From assembly GCF_030272615.1 (NCBI RefSeq), contig NC_081409.1:877557594-877621593 (forward strand): DNA of 64,000 bases. The letters are read 5' to 3'. Under the pieces are notes generated by a model. The model did not search any database and was not told the origin of the DNA. It saw only the letters and a list, made by a program, of their open reading frames with translations. The DNA comes from Cryptomeria japonica. Lineage: Eukaryota > Streptophyta > Pinopsida > Cupressales > Cupressaceae. Each line of letters begins with the position of its first letter. The stretch's first letter is position 1. The position numbers and the translations under genes are program-made. Below are positions 35,724 to 46,713 of the stretch, piece by piece.

Positions 35724-35882
35724 AGTCATCCTACAGCCACTGCTGTTGCAAATAACCAGTCATCCTGTAGCCACTGCTGTTGCAAATAACTAGTCATCCT
35801 GTAGTCACTGTTGTTGCAAATAACCAGTCATCCTGTAGCCATTGCTGTTGCAAATAACCAATCTTCCTGCAGCCACTACTAT
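35724..35882. repeat. 34-bp tandem repeat, four units plus a partial fifth
   Basis: Units start AGTCATCCTGTAGCCACTGC at 35724, 35758, 35792 and 35826, with a decayed partial unit at 35860. The 34-bp period is not a codon multiple. Without element 3 it would lie about 2.4 kb past the element 2 integrase, where Tat elements often carry tandem repeats. Confidence 0.92.
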
Positions 35883-36129
35883 GTAGTTAGTTTTATTTCT
35901 AGCATTGTCATGTTTTCAATTCAATTTATTACTCTGAGTTTTTCTTGCTGTACACAACATAAATAATAACTTAGAAGGCTTCCATAATGCATATACAATG
36001 TTGTCTCATTTCAAGTTCATGTTCCTGGGTTGATAATTAAATGTAGCTTATAGTTCATGAAGGGTTGCTTAATATGGATAAAATCCTTAAGTTTTGAATT
36101 AGTATGCTAACCTCGATTGCAATTAAAAA

Positions 36130-36870
36130 GCCCAACACATTGTCAGTTGCATTATAAGCATTTCATTTCATTAAAAGATCAACAATCATAAATAAAGATT
36201 GAGTATACTTGGACAAAAAAATAAAAAAATTGCATTGTAGGTGCATTGATCTTTAGAGTCATTTAAATTATCATCATTCATTTCATTTAGTTGCATTTCA
36301 ATAATTGCATTAGTTTGCATTCCATTAAGTTTATTTCATAATCATGTAGTAGATCATCATTATTATTTGCATTAGGATCATTATCATTGTAGTTCTTTTT
36401 TATCCTTTAAGATCATTTAGTTTCATCTTTGCACTTAGATTCATTAATCATTATAAGAATTAAATATAAGAATAAAAAACATTTCATATCGATCATTTTC
36501 ATTTCAAAATCATTATATGCATACACTTTAAAAAAATAAAAAATCAACATTCATTTGCATGCGTAATCATTAGAAGCATTCCCATATAGATCATTGCATT
36601 TGCATCATTTAAGTAAAGTACATCATTTAAGTTAGTAATCATTTTCATTTGCATCCATGATCATCAAAATAAAAAATCAAAGCATTTTTCATTGCATCAT
36701 CATATAGAACATCATCATCATGAAAATAAAGGAAAGAAAAGATTATCATATCATCATCCATGTAATCAATGCATATGGATCATGATCATATAGAGTAACA
36801 TGCATAATAAACCAAATATCATCATATAGAGTCCATGTTTGCATATAGATCATCATAAAACAATAAAAAG
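36130..36870. repeat. Low-complexity ATCATT/CATTTGCATT tract
   Basis: About 740 bp dominated by ATCAT, CATTT and GCATT permutations with no fixed period. No ORF. Confidence 0.7.
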
Positions 36871-36914
36871 TCCAAGTATACAATGATATCAGATCAAAAA
36901 TACAAGTGCCTCAT

Positions 36915-37140
36915 CAATATAAATCAAGTCAAGGCTGTCCTGTGCCACTACCACCTGACTTTGTCTACCTCTGTGGTTGTGGGAAAGAAGATCCTCTAGA
37001 TGCCTATCCCCCATGATCACCACTTGTATGAGGAGGTCCTATGACTCCACCGCTGCTAGTATCCATCCTCACAGTGGTATGATAACTACCTGCTCTCTGA
37101 CTCTCTGCGACTAATTCCTCATCAGGGAAAACTTTAAGAA
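36915..37140 (-). pseudogene. Fragment of an unidentified Gly/Ser-rich protein
   Basis: The minus strand reads KVFPDEELVAESQRAGSYHTTVRM, then GGVIGPPHTSGDHGG and, past a stop, RGSSFPQPQR and SGGSGTG. It could be the C-terminal end of an antisense extra ORF of element 2 (position and strand fit the arrangement in element 1), but no PMD motif is present. The fragment is cut at a C-run at 37141. Confidence 0.35.
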
Positions 37141-37299
37141 ACCCCCCCCCCTCGGACAAGGTGTAAAAACTTGGCGAAAGTTGTATAATTCCCGAGGAAA
37201 ATTTTAATTTTATTGACAAAATTTTGTGGTTTACGAAGAAAAAATAATAATCTCCATTGACGAATCATTCGTGATAGTTCAAAGTTTGTGAAAATTCCT

Positions 37300-37590
37300 G
37301 GCGAATTATAATGTTTTTAAAACCAAAAAAATATTTGCATGGGCAAATTATAATGTTTTTAAAACTAGAAAAATATTTGCATGGGTGATTTCAACCTATA
37401 TTCAAACCATTAAAAAGAAATATTGGCGATTTCAAGCTATTTTCAAACCATAAAAATAAAATATTGGCAATTTCAAGCTATTTTCAAACCATAAAAAAAA
37501 TATATTGGCGATTTCAAGATATTTTTAAACCATAAAAAAATATATTGGTGATTTTAACCTTTTTCCAAAACATAAAAAAAATATATTGGC
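37300..37590. repeat. About 43-bp degenerate tandem repeat
   Basis: First two units carry AATTATAATGTTTTTAAAAC and ATATTTGCATGGG. Five further units then carry TATTGGCGATTTCAAGC and TTTTCAAACCATAAAAA. Unit length is about 43 bp with A-run length changes. Confidence 0.85.
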
Positions 37591-37925
37591 ACCTCAGCAG
37601 TCCCCATTAAGTCATTAAAACACGTGGCACATAGTCGTCAACTCTCTACCTAAAAGACTACCCATTAAAAAATCTTGCTACCTAGCGACAAGCCCTTACA
37701 ACTCTATCTCCAACTTGCAAGCTAAAAATGCTAAGCCTTCATAACCTTGAGATCTAGCGACTGAGGGAAACTGAACCGCCACTTGCCAATTCTTGACCAC
37801 AAAATGTTAAGTCCTCTTCACCGCAATGACTTGGAGATAGTGGTAAATTTAACCCTTGTCGCATACTCACCAACATAAAATTGTTTATCTCTTAGCCGCT
37901 AGCACTTCACTTGGAAGCTCTTGAC

Positions 37926-38363
37926 TTGATCAGGTCTTCAAACATTTAACTTTGCGAGCTGGAGATAACCATAAAACTTAACCACAAACTATCTAGTCGC
38001 TAGCTTGCGACCTAAAAATGCTAACATTAAACAAACATGAGAGCTAGCGACAACTGTATGAAATGAGTTACTTGCTAACTCTCGTGGCTATAATGTATGG
38101 CATCAGACCAACTCAAGACCTCACAACCAAAGCAATTTCATTAACATTCTCCAGCTTGGTAACATAAAACGCTAACACCCCAAAAGGTAGAGACCTCGCA
38201 ATGTAAACCCAAACCAACTTGTCACCAGCTTGTGGCTTGATCTTGTCTTCAAACATTTTACCTCGCGAGCTGGCGATAACCATAAAACTTAACCACAAAC
38301 TATCTAGTCACTAGCTCGCGACCTAAAAATGCTAACATTAAACAAACATGAGAGCTAGCGACA
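37926..38363. repeat. About 128-bp direct repeat pair
   Basis: Copies at about 37926-38052 and 38236-38363 share TCTTCAAACATTT, GATAACCATAAAACTTAACC and GAGAGCTAGCGACAACT over about 128 bp with roughly ten differences by eye. The spacing is 310 bp. Confidence 0.85.
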
Positions 38364-38399
38364 ACTATGGTGGCAAGCTAATATGTACGAGGAATTTTT

Positions 38400-40499
38400 A
38401 AGGCTTGGATGCTAACTCATTCCGGAGGGACTAGTTTGAAGGTTTCTCCTAAGTCGAGGTTGATTAGACAAGCTAGGACGATGGTTTCAGAGGCATAAAA
38501 GGATTGGATAGCTTTTGAGTTAGAGATGGGAGAGCACAAATTTCTCTGAGAAATCAGAGGTTGCTTCTTGTCAGGGATTCTGAAGCAGAATTTGTACAAT
38601 CAAGGAGGAATAAAATCATAACAAAATCATTCACATAAGATGAGCCTTAGCAGGATGCAGTAGATTTGATAGTCATGACTTCTAGAGTCTAGAGTCATGT
38701 TGAAAAACACCAAAACAATGATTTTTCATGTGAACGAGCATCACCAGATGAATTGTTAAAAAGATATAAATACAATGAAGCAGTGACTTAATTGGTAGAA
38801 GAGAAAATAAACCTTTTTCATTTTCTGAGAGTGGTTTTTTCCTCAGAAAGGAAGATGATGTTTGAGCAAGATCGTGCATGGAGTTGTTGTGTTCTCTGTG
38901 ATACTGGATGAGTGTTTTTTTGTTTTCTCCTGTGTGAGTTTGTTTATTGTCAAAGGGGCTGTGAAAGTGAGAAGGATTGCCAGAGGGGGTGTGAAAGCCT
39001 TTTCTTATCAAAAAAGGCCAAGCATGGCACATCCTCTACTTCTACTCTACCATAGGATGGCAGGGGGTTTGAAGAAGGAGCCCACAGAGGAACGAAAGAA
39101 GGATTTGTTTGGGTGGGGAGTGGTAGCCAGTCATCTTTGTGATGACATGGAAGATGCAACCCCTCCCCAACATATTACATTTACCCTAAAGCTCTTGTTT
39201 CCACTTTCCCTAATCGTGGGCATGAAGGCTCGAGCTCCTCTTTCCATTTCTGTTCCTAGGCATGAAGGCTTCCTCTATTTTAATTTTTAGGGGTGAGTTT
39301 ACTAAGTTACTTCTTGCCAGGTCCTAATATCCCTTTCGAGAAGGGAAAAGATCTGTTGGATAGAACGTAACATCTCACATTCCATCCGAAGGCATCGAGG
39401 TGGTAATGGCATGGCTCAAGTAGTTTTACTTCTACCAATTTTTAGTTGAAAATTTTGATTCACAGCTAGCACATGGATAAAGAATATTTTTGTAACATAA
39501 TTTTGCATATGGCCTTTAGGCCTAATTGCTGAGAGTAAATTTTCTATTGACATTTGTCTCTTGGCTCGAAGCTTGTTACTCCCTTTTCTTCTATAAAAAG
39601 GGAAATCAAGGCCATTAGAAGGGTTCCTTTTGGGGGGGTCTCTTGAGGGTTCTGAGAATCCGAAATTTTGGTGCCTTTGGGGTTCCTTTTCTGGTTCCAG
39701 TAATGATTCTAGACTCTAGATGAAGGGAGCAAGTTGTATAGTCATTTACAGAGAAGATGAAAAGTATTTAGTGTCAAGCTTTATGCAGGTTCTTGAAGGA
39801 GTTATATATACATTTATTTTGTGATGGTCGATGGAAGTAGTAATTTTATTCAATAGAAATTAAATTCTAATCTATTTCTCTTCGGTGTATAATTCTATCT
39901 CTTTCAAATGATCAGAATCATGAGTGTTAAATTTTTTCATTTGTTGCATTGTTATGGTGTATGTAATTTTTCATTTAATGCTTCCTATTATGCCCAGGAA
40001 TGAAAAATTTATGTTAGTCTGGAATCATATTAAGGATTCACCTCATTGTAATTGGTGGGCGGATTATAGGTGAGTAAATGGAAACTTTATGGAGGAGGGA
40101 AAACATGTACATGATAGTCATAGAACACCTCCATATATATTACATAAACATCCATAGCATATAAAATCATAAGAGTATTAAGAATGAAAGTATCAAACAC
40201 TACAATAGATAGGAATACAACATAATTAGTAAGACATGCATGCAACTCAATTAAAGGGAATATCTTTTGAGGATCCAATTCCGTGATAGATGTTATAGAC
40301 AAATCATAATTTCATAGTCAAAGGAAAACAAGAAAACATATTCACCCATAATGAATCAACTATTATAATTGGAAGGTCACTTCACCAAGTCAACATCAAG
40401 GCAACAAACTAGTGCCTCATCCTAGGGCATAGAGTCACTTACAATTCCAAGACAACCTGAAAATAAACTTCAATAAGATTCATTTGCAGATAAATAGGA
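38400..40499. other. Unassigned DNA
   Basis: Several short open frames exist (for example 38862-39290 plus and 38682-39032 minus) but they overlap on opposite strands, lack recognisable motifs and are not supported. A run at 38420-38590 reads plausibly as a coding fragment (LIRQARTMVSEA, KDWIAFELEMGEHKFL) but has stops. A TATA-like ATAAAAAGGG is at about 39594. Confidence 0.35.
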
Positions 40500-40918
40500 A
40501 TGAATATTCCATTACATACCAGAAATTACTTTAGTGACGAATATTCGCCAGTGGTGAATATTCACCAATGGCGAATTTTTCACATCGGCGACTTGGGAAA
40601 TGATGAATATTTTGTACTGACTAGGGGTGGCCATGTCGCCAAAACATTATCAATTTCCGTCAAAGTCATGACCCAATCACCATATGTTTTATGCAATTAA
40701 ATGTTTCTATGCAATGATTTCGCCAATACAATATATGGTGGACACACGGTAAATTTAATTTTTTCGCCTACACTCTCCAAGGTTGCCTTAATAGATGACC
40801 TTAATTCTCCTATAGGCATGTGAAGATTTGTTAGCCAAGGGGACCCAATTCGCCCGAGATCTTGCCGACGTGTGTCTCCATTCACCCCAACTTTCGCCAA
40901 CTATATTGTATTCACCAA

Positions 40919-40999
40919 TTATTTGGATGACCTATAATCACCTCAAAAATTACACAAGTCGTATTTGGATGACCTATAATCACCTTGAAAATTACATGT
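40919..40999. repeat. 42-bp tandem duplication
   Basis: ATTTGGATGACCTATAATCA is repeated at about 40920 and 40962 with a period of 42 bp. It lies just upstream of the hAT promoter. Confidence 0.85.
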
Positions 41000-41078
41000 T
41001 GTGTTATAGTTATGCAGGATTCACCAAATATTTGTATACCATATAAAATTCCCGTGGAATTAGTCATATAAGGATTGG

Positions 41079-41086
41079 TATAAATA
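41079..41086 (+). promoter_or_regulatory. TATA box of the hAT-type gene
   Basis: TATAAATA about 245 bp before the ATG. Transcription would begin near 41110, leaving a 5' exon of about 115 bp before the predicted intron. Confidence 0.5.
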
Positions 41087-41223
41087 CATGAAAAGATAAG
41101 ATCTATCTCAACACAATTTGGTGGGTTCTAGGCTCTCAATTCTGATCAATTGCAAAGTTTCAGACCAAGGAAAATCATTGTTGTTGATTGCATTGGTGAT
41201 TGCTAGTGATCTAAAGCCTAAAG

Positions 41224-41306
41224 GTGAGTGATCATATTTTTGAAGTGGTATATTATACATTATAGTCTATTATTTCTTCTTCAACAAATTGATATTTTTT
41301 TGGCAG
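41224..41306 (+). other. Predicted 5'UTR intron of the hAT-type gene
   Basis: AAG|GTGAGT donor, a T-rich stretch, and TTTTTTTGGCAG acceptor; 83 bp. The ATG at 41324 follows 17 bp after the acceptor. Prediction from splice consensus only. Confidence 0.5.
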
Positions 41307-41323
41307 CCTTTATTTCATTGGAG

Positions 41324-43878
41324 ATGTCGAATAGGAAGAGGGGTAGGAAACCTGAGTGTGGGGAAGGGTAGGAGAGGCCAACAAAAAGTAGAATGTTGTC
41401 TTTGTATTTTGGCATTGTAAAAGATTGTGGTGAAAATCAGGAAGGTACATCATCACAAGTACAAGTACAAAATTTTCCATCTACACCGCATGTTGAAGAT
41501 GACAGCGAACTTGATATCTCAAATCAGGATGATCTTGAAGTAGATTATCTGGTAGATACCCAAGTTAGCCGAAATGATATAATCAACTTGGGTGATAGTA
41601 CCATTGATGATAATGCATGGAAGGGGAAAAGAAAAGCCATATCAAAAAAGGGTGAACCACAATCAAAAAAGGATCGAGAGTGGGATATGTCAGTGAGGAA
41701 TTTTCAAATTAATTAGGCATCAAAGTATCCATTCATTGAACCAGTGGAGAATCCAATTGAAGGTGAGCCTCCAATAGAATGCAGGTGTAAGATTTTCACT
41801 TGGAAACATAACAAGGAAATTAGGTTGTAGCTAAAATTTGACACCATAGAAAAGCATATGGGTAAAGTTTATGAAAAACAAATGATAGACGGGGTTGAAA
41901 AATCAGTGATAAGATGGAAAAAAAAAGGAGGAATGTAAGCATGTGAGGAATGCCCAAGAGTATTATTTACATGAGAAAATACAGACGAAGCTTGCTGAAG
42001 TTAAAGGTTCTATTGAAGATATTTTTGGAAAAGCAATGCAAATAGAACAACTAGGAAAAGTTGTTCAGTTAAGCATTGTTTTTTATATTTTGAGCAGAGG
42101 GCATGCTATGATAGATTTCCCATCAATTAGTGGTTTATTACACTTTTTGAAAGTTCCTAACTATCCTAATAGACACTAGTCAACAAACAGTGGATGGGAA
42201 TGGGCAAGTTGTCTTGCTGAGGTTGAAAAAGATGTAAAGGAAAAAATAAGAGTCAAACTTTATTGCATTTTCTTTAGATGAAGTTATGGTAGTAGACAAT
42301 ACTTCATGGGTATGCATGCATGTTTATACTGTAGAGAATCATACCCGCCAACCTCATCTACTATCTGTTGCTAAAATAAAGGAGAGTGCGACAATGGAAA
42401 ATTTATTTCAACTAGTAAAGAGAAGTTTAATTGAATATGGAGGTATGGATGACATGACGGTAGCCAAAAAATTGGTTTGTGTTGGAGTAGATGGAGCTTC
42501 AGTAATGCAAGGTCACAGGAACGGTCTTTGTACAAATATTGAAACTTCATTTGCACCATACATTACTGTAATTCATTACATGGCTCACATAATGAATCTA
42601 GCTTTTGGAATTGTGAGAAAGTTTGCTTCGGTTAAAAAAATTGAAATTTTAATCAAAGAGCTCTACTCACACTTCTGTCGAAGTCCCAAGTGATTTATGG
42701 AATGTCAACACTTTGCTGATGGAATAACTGATGGGAACAAGCTTCTCAAGGATAATGATACTAGATGGATCTCTTTGGATGGTCCAGCGCATCGAGTGTT
42801 TTTAGAATATCCATCCTTGATTGGACTATTTCACACAACTCGTGACGAATCAGATCAACAGAAATTTCCTAAACTTCTTCACAGGTTAAGTAATTTAGAG
42901 ACACTCTTAACTTTAATAGCTCTTCTACCCATGCTAGAGGAAATGAGGAATATTATGAAGGCTGCCCAAAAAAGAGCTCTATATATTATAGAATATGCTA
43001 CACTATGTAAGATGACATGCATGACCCTTGACAATCTATATCAAAATCAACCAATACTATCTAATGAAAAATTTGTTAAGTGGCGGACACTCACAAATTT
43101 GAACAATCGTGATAAATTTTTATAAATCGATGCAGATGGGGAGGTATTTGCCAATGTACAGGGAGTTGAGATACCAATACACTTCTATGCCATGATCGAC
43201 CTCGAGGAACCAGGAAAGTGCCTCCGAAAGCAACTAGAAAGAGTTACAAGGGAAGATTTCGACAAGATTGTTGAGACTGTAACTACTTCTGTGAAGAAAA
43301 TTGCATATGATCTTTCCTCACAAATTAGAAGTAGATTCCTTCCCGACAACCTTCTCGAAGCCATGTCTATTGTGTTTCGTCATTATTGGAGCCTCAACAT
43401 TGCATCTGATTTTTGAAGTAAGCTATTGATTTTGATAAAACAAATTTGCACATCTAGAGAATTGAATGGAGTAACTATAAATGGAATATTAGATGAAACT
43501 CATCTTCGAGAGAAATCATCTAGTTTTGCATATACTATGAGAGAACAATATGCCTAAATGGAGAACCCCCACGAAGAGGGATCAGTAACAAGGCTTTGAA
43601 AAACTGTAGCTGAGAACCAAACATTGTGTGATTCAATGCTAGAATATGTAAAGCTTGCTGATTTATGTCTTACCATGATATTGGGTTTGGTGGAAGATGA
43701 GAGAGTTTTTAGTGCTTTGGGGTTCCTAAAATCAAAGCTAAGAAACAAACTAGACAAAAATTTGGAAAATTGCTTGAGGCTCTATACATCTAGGTATGAT
43801 GTCCACACTTTTCCTTACGATAGGGCACTGCAAATCTGGAGGTCCAAATGTGAAAGAAGAGGTTTGGGAAACACTTAA
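41324..43878 (+). pseudogene. hAT-superfamily transposase (DUF4371/KIAA1586-like), broken
   Basis: From ATG 41324 the product has a basic start, RPTKSRMLSLYFG, an acidic stretch, then a zinc-finger-like part (ECRCKIFTWKHNKE, KFDTIEKHMGKVYE), a middle part (FPSISGLLHFLKVPNYPNRH, STNSGWEWAS), a catalytic-core-like part (VCVGVDGASVMQGHRNGL, VIHYMAHIMNLAFG, NDTRWISLDGPAHRV) and a C-terminal dimerisation part (ERVFSALGFLKSKLRNKLD, LENCLRLY). This layout fits hAT transposases related to KIAA1586/ZNF862-type genes. Lesions include stops at 41369, 41714, 42177, 42691, 43123, 43414, 43555 and 43600, and frameshifts in the A-run near 41928 and at about 42252. Terminal inverted repeats were not found. 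It may have been a transposon or a domesticated relative; this copy is dead. Confidence 0.78.
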
Positions 43879-44389
43879 AACCAAAGTGTCAGTGGGGCTA
43901 TTTCCCCATGTACTGGAAGTGGACCTATTGGTAGCATTGAGATGTAGTTCAACGAAGGTATGCAGACTCAGAGTGAAGAAACTCAAACCACAAACAAGAA
44001 TCAATAAAGCACTTAATTTGATGAGGATGAATGACAACTATAAGAGATTGGTATTTATTAATCTTATTACTGTATCTCATCATTCATATTACAAAAGCAT
44101 ATTACTTTTTGCAATTAGAATTTAATATTGATTTGTAATTGTATTTTTCAACTTTCTATTTCCAAATTTAAAATAGCATAATAAAAAAAAACCATAATGT
44201 GTTTATTGATACATAGATGTTTATTGTTTATTTATACATGTTTGAGTCACAAATCTGTGTGACACATTTCAGAACCATATGATACAATTTATCCAATAGT
44301 AATACACATGTCGAGAACTTAGATTTTCATTAATTCTTTCAAAATATAGTCATATGATACAATTCATTCAATAATAATACACCAATCTG

Positions 44390-44599
44390 TGTGATTCTCC
44401 ATGTAAATTGCAAAAGTGAATACAAAGTTTCAGAACCCTTTGCAAATGACCCTGAATTCCCTTTTATAGAAACAAGAGAGCAACAACAACTCCTATGTGA
44501 TTCTCCAATGTCCATGCAAAAGTGAATACAAAGTTTTAGAACCCTTTGCAAATGACCCTGAATTCCCTTTTATAGAAACAAGGGAGCAACAATAGCTTT
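44390..44599. repeat. 106-bp tandem duplication
   Basis: TGTGATTCTCCA... through AGAAACAAGAGAGCAACAA is repeated directly (44390-44495 and 44496-44599) with a few substitutions and a small indel. Confidence 0.9.
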
Positions 44600-44895
44600 A
44601 GGTCAAATTACAAGTTTGCAACATGTGAAGATTGACCACAAAAATCACAAACTCAGCTTAGATTTATATGGCTATCACAGGCCGTATTAGCAATTTAACA
44701 TCTACTACATGTTTGATGTCTCCTGTTCAATAAAAAAGTTCAAAATTAAATATTAATTCATGCCATGACAAATTAAACATAGATAATAGCAGTGCCTAAA
44801 ACCTACTAATCATAAATAGAGAAATACATAAATGTTAAAGTAAGGGAGAATTTGAGAATATAAATTTACTGGCTGAAGTTTTGCACTATGCATCA

Positions 44896-45037
44896 TAGAT
44901 TCATAGGCTAGATTAGCAAAATAGCAATAGCGAGTGCTGGTTTTTCCCTATTCATAGAATAGATTCATAGGATGGATTACCAAAATAGCAATAGTGAGTG
45001 CATCATAGATTCATAGGCTAGATTAGCAAAATAGCAA
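44896..45037. repeat. Degenerate triplicated GATTCATAGGCTAGATTAGC unit
   Basis: Three copies of GATTCATAGG(C/A)T(A/G)GATTA followed by CAAAATAGCAA at about 44899, 44961 and 45008. Confidence 0.8.
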
Positions 45038-45105
45038 ACAGAAAAAACATAAAACCTTGAAGTTAAGTGTAAAAGAAGAAAATTGTGCAATACATACTAT
45101 GATTC

Positions 45106-46308
45106 TTAAGATTTCTGTGCCAGTTTTTGTAGGGTGCTCCACTCTTCATCTGATGGAAGGTCAATATTCTGTAAACTATGGAAAGTCAAATCCAACTTCG
45201 TCAACATTCCATATTTAGAAGATTTACTTGACATCACTGTTTCATCCAATATCGAATTTAGAGTTGTAAATGGCTGGATGAATTCAAGAAAGCTTTGGGG
45301 AGTTGTGTCATTTGGAAGCAAGTCTAAGTCAGACTTCATTTTTATCTCCATTCTTTTTTTGTAAGCTTCTTCTCCAATGAATTTATTTGATGGGTCAACA
45401 GTCTTAGGCAAACCAAGTTTAATCAAATTATTTTTCTTTTCTTGCAGCTTCAAGATCTTTTTTCCACAATTTTCCATAACTTCTGATGTTTCCCTTAGCT
45501 TCTGGTATTTTTGAATGATAGGTGATGTCTTAATTGTGGCATCAATGAAACTCTTAACTCCCTTGGATGCCAAGTAGCTATCACTGGAACAGTAGACTAC
45601 TTTCAAAATCATTTTTGCCATATCCTCTTTTGAATATACATGTGTACTCTTCTCACAGTGCCCTTTGATTTTCATATAAATTAGTCTTAGACTTTCAGTC
45701 AATTGAAACCATTCACACAACTTGTCACTCTTTTGCATTATTTGTCGCCAAATGTTTTCTTGTATATACTTCATTGTATTTTTCATATTATCTTTCAATC
45801 TATCCTCCAAAGTTTTTATTTTATCATTTGCATTGTGCAGGTCTTCTTTCCTTTGTGCACATTTTTTTCTTTCTTCCTCTACTTCCTCTTGCAAATGTTT
45901 TTCTTTTTCCTTCCCATGATCCAATAGGTCCTGCAATTTTCTCATTTCGGCAACAATAGACTCATAACTTTTGTATAATTTTTGAAAACTTGCTCTTTCC
46001 TCATCAATTTTTTACTACTTTTAGCTAGTTTTTCTATCAGGTCCTTCAATTCTGCATCCATCTTCTCCCGCTCTACAATTTCTACTACAGAGCTTGAATT
46101 TTTTATCCTTTTCTGTAAATCATTGCACTTGCTATCTGCAGCTTTCCTCCTTGATTTTTTCATTTTCCAGGTCTGCCTGTAACTTTTCTATTTGTTTCTC
46201 CAGTTTATTTTTTTCTCTCTCCACCTTTAGCAGTGAAGTGTAGACCACTTCATTAGTCATTTTTGACAAACTAATTTTGTCCACATTATGTACTTTGGAA
46301 AAATCCAT
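45106..46308 (-). pseudogene. Unknown coiled-coil protein gene, frameshifted
   Basis: A minus-strand start ATG is at 46308 (MDFSKVHNVDKISLSKM). The product is rich in Glu/Lys heptads (EREKNKLEKQIEKLQ, VEIVEREKMDAELKD, KEKHLQEEVEEERKK) over about the first 170 residues. A non-coil C-terminal part follows with ENIWRQIMQKSDKLCEWFQL, FIGEEAYKKRMEIKM and LPSDEEWSTLQKLAQ, ending at 45106. Frameshifts near 46140 and 45955 split it into three pieces. I do not recognise the family; it has no retroelement motif. It could be a host gene remnant or an extra ORF of an unseen element. The fragment upstream (46367-46713) may be its 5' part. Confidence 0.5.
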
Positions 46309-46366
46309 TTGGAGAGTGCTAACTTGAAATTAAGAGGGATCTGTCTGACGGTGTGGTGGATTTTTA

Positions 46367-46713
46367 TCTTTAGTTGGGGTTAGGGGCATAACAACCATGA
46401 ACTTCATCATATCTTTCTGTGGGTCATATGTTGGAAATAACCCGTTCCTTGCAGGCTGTTCATTTACAACTTCAGTCGAGGAAACCCTATGAAATGCTTT
46501 CTTTTTTTCTTTATTTGCTTTTGTTGTGTGTTCATATTTTTCATAGTAATCACAAAATTGAAAATCTGGGCTTGCTGAAGCAATTGAATGTTTGAAAAGT
46601 GACATAGGAATACCATAGGCCCCAGTTCCACTTATTCCTATGGTTTTTGTTGGCAATATAGCATTATAACAGACAATGGAAGATTGTTGGCATTTCAATA
46701 AGGATATTGAGAA
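46367..46713 (-). pseudogene. Gene fragment copy A, next to the coiled-coil ORF
   Basis: Minus-strand frame open from the LTR junction: FSISLLKCQQSSIVCYNAIL, TGAYGIPMSLFKHSIAS, FQFCDYYEKYEHTTKANKEKK, NGLFPTYDPQKDMMKFMVVM. It matches copies B, C and D up to ATCTTTAGTTGGGG (about 46367), then diverges into the coiled-coil side. No ATG is visible (the first Lys-Cys is preceded by TTG), so the true start was cut off. Unknown family. Confidence 0.6.

Larger units (their letters stand above)
17897..37130 (+). mobile_element. Element 2: Tat-lineage Ty3/gypsy element, split by element 3
   Basis: The plus-strand order is gag, protease, G-patch, linker, RT, RNase H, second RNase H and integrase, ending at 25536. 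The protein blocks match element 1 closely enough to be one superfamily lineage but with many substitutions. Element 3 (25956-33704) sits in its 3' region. The flank resumes at 33710 and may reach about 37130, where an abrupt change to GGCGAA-rich DNA occurs. The right limit and both LTRs are not established. Confidence 0.7.
37141..41040. other. Motif-rich region, possible non-autonomous DNA transposon(s)
   Basis: Starts abruptly at a C-run (37141) after a coding fragment. GGCGAA/TTCGCC is enriched at 37170-37570 and 40540-40900, and GCTAGCGAC/CTCGCGA at 37680-38370. CAACTTTCGCCAA occurs in inverted orientation near both sides (about 37169 and 40892). Clustered short motifs on both sides suggest subterminal repeats of a DNA transposon, but no terminal inverted repeat or target duplication could be fixed. 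Confidence 0.4.
43879..45105. other. Non-coding DNA with short duplications
   Basis: AT-rich. CATATGATACAATT and AATAATACAC-type blocks repeat at about 44276 and 44350. The region holds the repeats listed at 44390 and 44896. No ORF is supported. Confidence 0.5.

Noticed and set aside
35724-35882. CRISPR-like array
   Set aside because: The units are contiguous with no unique spacers, and the context is plant nuclear DNA.
36130-36870. Possible satellite DNA
   Set aside because: No fixed period could be found; it is low-complexity only.
38682-39290. Overlapping open frames on both strands (up to 142 codons)
   Set aside because: No recognisable motif, conflicting strands, no promoter or homology evidence.
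46330-46698. Separate small gene starting with MKCQQ
   Set aside because: The codon is TTG, not ATG, and the frame is open upstream to the LTR junction, so it is an internal fragment of a larger gene.
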